From: Pontiellaceae bacterium B12227
Lineage (GTDB): Bacteria > Verrucomicrobiota > Kiritimatiellia > Kiritimatiellales > Pontiellaceae
Assembly: GCA_029432775.1 (NCBI GenBank)
Contig: JAROAZ010000002.1
Span: 186,001-250,000, forward strand
Direction of reading: 5' to 3'
DNA length: 64,000 nucleotides
Translations under genes and position numbers: made by a program
The notes under the pieces: model-generated
Told to the model about the DNA's origin: nothing
Database searches by the model: none
What the model saw: only the letters and a program-made list of their open reading frames with translations
Shown here: positions 60,052 through 64,000 of the stretch, piece after piece
How positions within the stretch are numbered: the stretch's first letter is position 1
How the letters are laid out: every line of letters begins with the position of its first letter

Positions 60052-61431
60052 ATGGAAAAGAATCGTTCTAATATATGGGAAGAAGCCTGTAAACAGCTCA
60101 AAGGAATACTATCCGGTGATATTTATGATCGCTGGATCGCAGTTATTCAATGTCTTGAGCTTACAGAGACCACAATGCGTCTGGCTGTGGCCAATGACTT
60201 TTACAAAGACTGGCTGGAAGAAAATTATTTTCCGATGATCCGCAAAGCCGTTATGGTGGTCAGCGGTAAGGAGATGGATATCACGCTGGAAGTGGATTCA
60301 GCCTGTTTTGATGCAATCAAGGAAGAACCGGAACCGGAATCCCATGCGCCCATCTCTCTTCCGACTCTGGGCCTGGGATCTAAAAAGCCGAATCATAATC
60401 TTAATCCGAACTACACCTTTGATTCGTATGTTGTCGGACCGGCCAACCAGTTTGCGCATGCAGCAGCGATGGCGGCAGCCAATTCGCCCTCACGTACCTA
60501 TAACCCCCTATTCATCTATGGCGGAGTTGGACTGGGTAAAACCCATTTGATGCAGGCCATTGGTAATCATATTGCTCAGAAAAAGACGCGGGCAAAAATC
60601 TGTTATATCACCTGCGAAACGTTCACGAACGAATATATTGAAGCACTGCAAAATAACAATGTGTCAGCTTTTCGTAAAAAATATCGAAAAATCGACATGC
60701 TGATGATTGATGACATCCAGTTTCTTGATGGGAAGCAACGTCTGCAGGAAGAGTTTTTCCACACGTTCAACACACTTTTTGAAAGCCATAAGCAGATTGT
60801 ACTGACTTCAGACCGTACCCCCAGCGAAATGGCCGGTCTTGCACCGCGCCTTATTTCCCGATTTGAGTGGGGTCTGGTTACAGAACTTGGAAAACCGGAC
60901 GTCGAAACCCGCAGTGCGATTCTCCGCAAAAAAGCTGAACTGTTGAACCTGAATATTGGACATGATCTTCTGGATTATCTGGCAGAACGCGTTTCTTCCA
61001 ATGTCCGAAGCCTGGAAGGAGCCCTGATTCGTGTGGCCACATTCATGTCGCTCACCAATCAGCAAGTGGATGTTCAGAAAGTCGAAGAGCTGTTACATGA
61101 TCTACTGGATAAGGAGTCTCAGGCTGCTATCAGCGTCGACATTATTCAACGCACTGTTGCTGAACACTTTGATCTTCGCCAGTCCGATATTATGGGTAAG
61201 AAGCGCTCGAAAGACATCGCGTGGCCCCGTCAGATTGCCATGCATCTTGCGCGTACGATGACTTCACAGTCCTTCCCGGTCATTGGAGAGCAGTTCAGCC
61301 GAAACCATGCGACTATCCTTTATGCTCATGATCAGGTTTCGACTAAAGCTGAATCAGACCGCAGCATACAGCAGACTATTGCAATCCTGAAGGACAAGGT
61401 CAGTAAAAACGCGGCCAAAGTCCTGTCATAA
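60052..61431 (+). CDS. dnaA: Chromosomal replication initiator DnaA
   Basis: A 459-residue initiator. Domain I (about 1-85) matches the usual start (IWEEACKQLKGILSGDIYDRWI), a short linker follows, the AAA+ domain III has Walker A GGVGLGKT at 157-164, Walker B MLMIDDIQFL and sensor I/II motifs, and domain IV has the DNA-binding helix-turn-helix and signature (SFPVIGEQFSRNHATILYAHD). It binds DnaA boxes and melts the origin. GGGG precedes the ATG. No box is clear directly upstream. Confidence 0.98.
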   Translation: MEKNRSNIWEEACKQLKGILSGDIYDRWIAVIQCLELTETTMRLAVANDFYKDWLEENYFPMIRKAVMVVSGKEMDITLEVDSACFDAIKEEPEPESHAPISLPTLGLGSKKPNHNLNPNYTFDSYVVGPANQFAHAAAMAAANSPSRTYNPLFIYGGVGLGKTHLMQAIGNHIAQKKTRAKICYITCETFTNEYIEALQNNNVSAFRKKYRKIDMLMIDDIQFLDGKQRLQEEFFHTFNTLFESHKQIVLTSDRTPSEMAGLAPRLISRFEWGLVTELGKPDVETRSAILRKKAELLNLNIGHDLLDYLAERVSSNVRSLEGALIRVATFMSLTNQQVDVQKVEELLHDLLDKESQAAISVDIIQRTVAEHFDLRQSDIMGKKRSKDIAWPRQIAMHLARTMTSQSFPVIGEQFSRNHATILYAHDQVSTKAESDRSIQQTIAILKDKVSKNAAKVLS

Positions 61432-61739
61432 AAAAATGAATCTACTCCGTACATTGGAAGCCGTCTCCCTGGGAGGCGGCTTTTTTTAGATCATAACCAT
61501 ATTTAACGGTTGTCAGTTCACTTATACAGAGAAGTGGCACTCCAGCCTTCTTTTCTCCGGTAAACGCAGTGCCGCGCTCTCTTCGGCAAAGGATCCCATT
61601 GAGAAAATCCTCAGTACTTGCGGCGGTCTTAGCAAAATAATTCCCCCCACTCTTCACCCAGCTCAATTTAAAGATGATTTTAAGCATCCAATGGTTGGAA
61701 ACCGCCTTCGAATCAGTCATTATTCAGTTTGTTGTTTGG
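61432..61739. other. Region downstream of dnaA
   Basis: Contains the dnaA terminator and a palindrome at 61687-61700. A 92-codon minus-strand frame covers most of it but has no ribosome-binding site that convinces me and runs into the terminator; I leave it as unsupported. Confidence 0.5.
61458..61487 (+). terminator. Rho-independent terminator after dnaA
   Basis: AGCCGTCTCCC and GGGAGGCGGCT form a near-perfect hairpin (one mismatch) followed by seven T. Confidence 0.88.
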
Positions 61740-61990
61740 TATGAATTCAGCCCCGTGTGTAGCAGTTTTATCCACTCCCGGCCTGTTAATGAAACTTTAA
61801 TAACCTGTGCAGTATCTGATGATTAAATTAACAACTCCCGGTTGTGAACAAATCAGGATATTTATGCGCAACTTATCAACAGGGTTATTGTTATTTTCAA
61901 ACTTTTACAGGTGACGGAGTTACGAAAAATAAGTACGTTAAAAAGCGGTTGTCCACAGACCATAGTAATAGTGATTTTATAAATAAAGTA
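61740..61990. other. Putative replication origin (oriC)
   Basis: DnaA-box-like 9-mers: TTATCCACT (61768-61776), TTGTTCACA on the minus strand (61843-61851), TTATCAACA (61873-61881) and TTGTCCACA (61949-61957). Each differs from TTATCCACA by one or two bases. The stretch is AT-rich, with an especially A/T-rich run at 61960-62000. The dnaA-dnaN position is a common origin site. Confidence 0.65.
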
Positions 61991-62015
61991 TATCTATATA
62001 ACAGGAGGCTTGTTA

Positions 62016-63110
62016 ATGAAGTTCAGCATCGAAAAGGATCAGATTCTTGAAGCACTGCAGAAAGTGCAGTCAATCGTAGGTCAGCGGACGACCCTGCCGA
62101 TTCTTTCCAATGTATTGCTTGAGGCGGGTAATGGAAAATTAACGCTTACAACAACCGACATGGAAGTGAGCGTGCGAACAAGCATTGAAGCGGAAATTGA
62201 CGAGGATGGAGCCACCACCCTGCCGGCACGTCGTTTTTTCAGTATCTGCCGTGATCTGCCCAGCCATCAGGTAGACATTGGAGTGAGCAACGAAGATGTG
62301 GCCACGATTATCTCCGGATCCTACAACTGTAAACTTGAGGGGCTTTCTAAGGAGGATTTTCCTCCTATGCCCACATTCGAAGAGAGTTTCTCCTATACGC
62401 TCAAGCAGGGTGCTTTTAGGGATATCCTTCAGAAAACATCCTATGCGGCCTCTACGGACGAATCTCGTGCGATTTTGAATGGTTCCCTGATGGCTTTCCG
62501 TGAGAATAAACTGACTGTGGTCTGTACGGATGGTCGCCGCCTTGCTCTGGTGGAGCAGGAAATCGATATGCCGGAAGAGGCAGAAGTTGATATAGTTGTT
62601 CCAACCAAGACGGTGAGTGAGCTTATTAAAACGCTGGATGGTGAAGGCGATGCGAGCATCAAGACTTCCGCTACACAGGTTGCGTTTGAGTTCGGTAATA
62701 TTTTCATTATTTCGAAGCTGATTGACGGAACTTATCCAAACTATCGCCAGGTCATTCCTTCACAGTGTGAAGAGCGGGTAGCGATTGATCGCGAAATGCT
62801 GGCCAGTGCTGTGCGCCGTGTGTCGCTGATGCTGGATGATCAGGCCGCATCTGTGAAGGTTCAGATCACAGAGAATCGAATGGAGCTTTTGACATCCTCT
62901 CCGGAAATCGGGGAATCCCGCGAAGCGGTTCCTGTTAAATATTCAGGGAAAGATATTACGATTGCGTTCAACCCTGCTTTTCTGATGGCGCCGCTGAAGC
63001 ATTTGGACAGTGATGAAATCTTCCTGGAACTGTCTGATGAACTGAGTCCCGGAGTGATTAAAACAAACGTTCCGTTCCTTTACGTAATTATGCCGATTCG
63101 CGTAAGCTAA
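62016..63110 (+). CDS. dnaN: DNA polymerase III beta subunit (sliding clamp)
   Basis: A 364-residue clamp with three domains, beginning MKFSIEKDQILEALQKVQSI and ending in the hallmark NVPFLYVIMPIRVS-like tail (PI[R/M] motif). YAASTDESRAILNGSLM and CTDGRRLALVE are classic signatures. The ATG at 62016 is 7 nt after GGAGG; a TTG two codons earlier is rejected. It holds the replicase to DNA. Confidence 0.98.
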   Translation: MKFSIEKDQILEALQKVQSIVGQRTTLPILSNVLLEAGNGKLTLTTTDMEVSVRTSIEAEIDEDGATTLPARRFFSICRDLPSHQVDIGVSNEDVATIISGSYNCKLEGLSKEDFPPMPTFEESFSYTLKQGAFRDILQKTSYAASTDESRAILNGSLMAFRENKLTVVCTDGRRLALVEQEIDMPEEAEVDIVVPTKTVSELIKTLDGEGDASIKTSATQVAFEFGNIFIISKLIDGTYPNYRQVIPSQCEERVAIDREMLASAVRRVSLMLDDQAASVKVQITENRMELLTSSPEIGESREAVPVKYSGKDITIAFNPAFLMAPLKHLDSDEIFLELSDELSPGVIKTNVPFLYVIMPIRVS

Positions 63111-63197
63111 CTGTTAAAATTGTGACGTTCAACAGAAGGAAAAAGAGTCTGTTGAGTGATGCGGAAGTTCAGTTAACTGTGGATTCTTCAAGAAGAG

Positions 63198-63272
63198 TGG
63201 TTGCCGAACAAGGACTCGAACCTTGACTAAGCGAGTCAGAGTCGCTTGTGCTGCCAATTACACCATTCGGCA
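63198..63272 (-). tRNA. tRNA-Gln (CUG)
   Basis: 75 nt including an encoded CCA. Acceptor TGCCGAA/TTCGGCA, D-stem GTGT with GG in the loop, anticodon stem AGCGA/TCGCT with loop CTCTGAC (anticodon CTG, U33, A37), and TTCGAGT T-loop. All stems pair. Confidence 0.95.
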
Positions 63273-63333
63273 ATGAATGAGCGCAGAAAGTAGCTATTTC
63301 CCCTTACCGGATCAAGCAGGTTTATAAAAAAAA

Positions 63334-63573
63334 ATGCCGAAACCTAATCAGAAGAAAATAATACGCCTGTTGGGGGTTGGTTTTGATTCCGATGATGGAC
63401 ATGTCCGTATCACGAAAGGTGAGAATTATGACGTGCTTATGGGATCGGATAAAAGTCATGAATATATCCAGCAGTTGATTCAGAAAATTGAAGACGAGCT
63501 CAAAGCACGCAGCTTAACGCTGGATGATTTTTCTCCCGAAGAATTCAGCACTTTTGTTCAGTCGATAAAATAG
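63334..63573 (+). CDS. Small conserved-looking acidic/basic protein of unknown function
   Basis: 79 residues, soluble, with a basic start (MPKPNQKKIIRLLGVGFDSD) and an acidic helical end (DDFSPEEFSTFVQSI). No ribosome-binding site is evident, only A-rich sequence before the ATG. Codon use is like neighbours. The composition looks like a real protein but I do not recognise a family. Confidence 0.5.
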   Translation: MPKPNQKKIIRLLGVGFDSDDGHVRITKGENYDVLMGSDKSHEYIQQLIQKIEDELKARSLTLDDFSPEEFSTFVQSIK

Positions 63574-63602
63574 CATTCGTTTAGAAATATGGGCATCCCA
63601 GG

Positions 63603-64000
63603 TCAGTTCCATATCCCTCGAATGAGCTGTCCGCAATCAGGACATTTTCCGTTTACCAGCCGCATTGTATTCACGTGATATCCTCTCCTTTGAATCAAGA
63701 GAGTGTTGCATTCAGGACACCTGGTTGACTCCCCTGCCCCACCGTCAGCCATATTCCCTGTGTAGACAAACTTCAACCCTGCCTCGAATGCAATGAGCCG
63801 GGCTTGTTGGATGGTCGCTTTCGGGGTTGCTGGAAGGTGCTTGAGTTTGTATTGAGGAAAGAAACGTGAAAAGTGAAGCGGCGTTTCCGGGCCAAGATCT
63901 TGAACTATCCAGTCGCAGAGTTTTTTCGTTTCATCCGTTGAGTCGTTTAGTGTGGGGATGATGAGATTGGTGAGTTCAAGATATACGCCGCATTCTTTCA
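63603..64000 (-). CDS. AmmeMemoRadiSam-system radical SAM enzyme (AmrS-like), 3' end only
   Basis: The stop lies at 63603-63605 and the frame runs off the window edge, giving the C-terminal 132 residues. The pattern LTNLIIPTLNDSTDETKKLCDWIV, GPETPLHFSRFFPQYKL, LPATPKATIQQARLIAFEAGLKFVYTGNM, then two zinc-type CxxC pairs (CPEC, CPDC) and RGIWN, fits the AmrS-like radical SAM protein that travels with AMMECR1 and Memo. The cluster-binding cysteines lie outside the window. Predicted to act with its partners on an unknown substrate. Confidence 0.88.
   Translation of the reverse strand, partial: KECGVYLELTNLIIPTLNDSTDETKKLCDWIVQDLGPETPLHFSRFFPQYKLKHLPATPKATIQQARLIAFEAGLKFVYTGNMADGGAGESTRCPECNTLLIQRRGYHVNTMRLVNGKCPDCGQLIRGIWN

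Noticed and set aside
61442..61720. Minus-strand 92-codon frame after dnaA
   Set aside because: It runs into the dnaA terminator, lacks a ribosome-binding site and matches no family; could be a remnant but cannot be supported.

Overview
The window looks like a chromosome segment from the PVC superphylum, most likely Kiritimatiellota/Verrucomicrobiota-like. This is inferred from a Planctomycetes/Verrucomicrobia-restricted protein (TIGR04138 type), DUF1080 and rubredoxin-like accessory genes, four-helix-bundle genes with a zinc-finger suffix, and secreted proteins with PVC-style C-terminal domains. The replication origin region is present at the right end: dnaA (60052-61431), an AT-rich stretch with DnaA-box-like sites (about 61740-61990), and dnaN (62016-63110). 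Genes left of dnaA from 44 to 60 kb run mostly leftward, as expected for genes co-oriented with the leftward fork.

Layout. (1) 1-17.2 kb: a leftward operon-like cluster of seven genes: a PP2C phosphatase, a receptor-like protein with one FHA domain, two kinase domains and an extracytoplasmic FGE/SUMF1-like domain, a large lipoprotein, an FHA scaffold with five copies of a Thr-x-Tyr motif, a membrane protein with two FHA domains, and homologues of the Salmonella proteins SrfC (P-loop) and SrfB (actin-like fold, cut by the window edge). It resembles the threonine-phosphorylation module of type VI secretion, but no secretion core gene is visible. This is the best candidate for an undescribed system. 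(2) 17.6-19.1 kb: an orphan siroheme/ferredoxin reductase gene flanked by three copies of a roughly 112-nt structured RNA ending in an intrinsic terminator. (3) 19-37.4 kb: mixed metabolism and secreted proteins (lipase, EamA transporter, GMP reductase, seven-repeat propeller, flavoprotein disulfide reductase, DUF1080, RIO kinase and RNase H, ankyrin lipoprotein, Fic, DUF2256 with the TIGR03915/TIGR03916 radical-SAM pair, phosphoesterase, glycoside-hydrolase-like). (4) 37.5-42.7 kb: leuS and a rearranged area in which an AAA ATPase gene sits between two copies of a roughly 415-bp direct repeat. (5) 42.9-55.5 kb: a FadL-type porin and a complete-looking type II secretion operon, gspD to a GspC/PilP-like gene. 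(6) 55.6-59.8 kb: housekeeping and envelope genes. (7) 60-64 kb: origin region, tRNA-Gln, a small protein and the end of an AmmeMemoRadiSam radical SAM gene.

Two scattered signals cut across genes. One is an imperfect palindrome, TTTCCAAnnnTTGGAAA, which occurs about 24 times to the right of 21 kb, mostly inside coding sequence, but only once in the first 21 kb. The other is the three-copy RNA, in which wobble pairs show that the minus strand is the transcribed one. All family assignments come from reading the sequence by eye; no database search was run.
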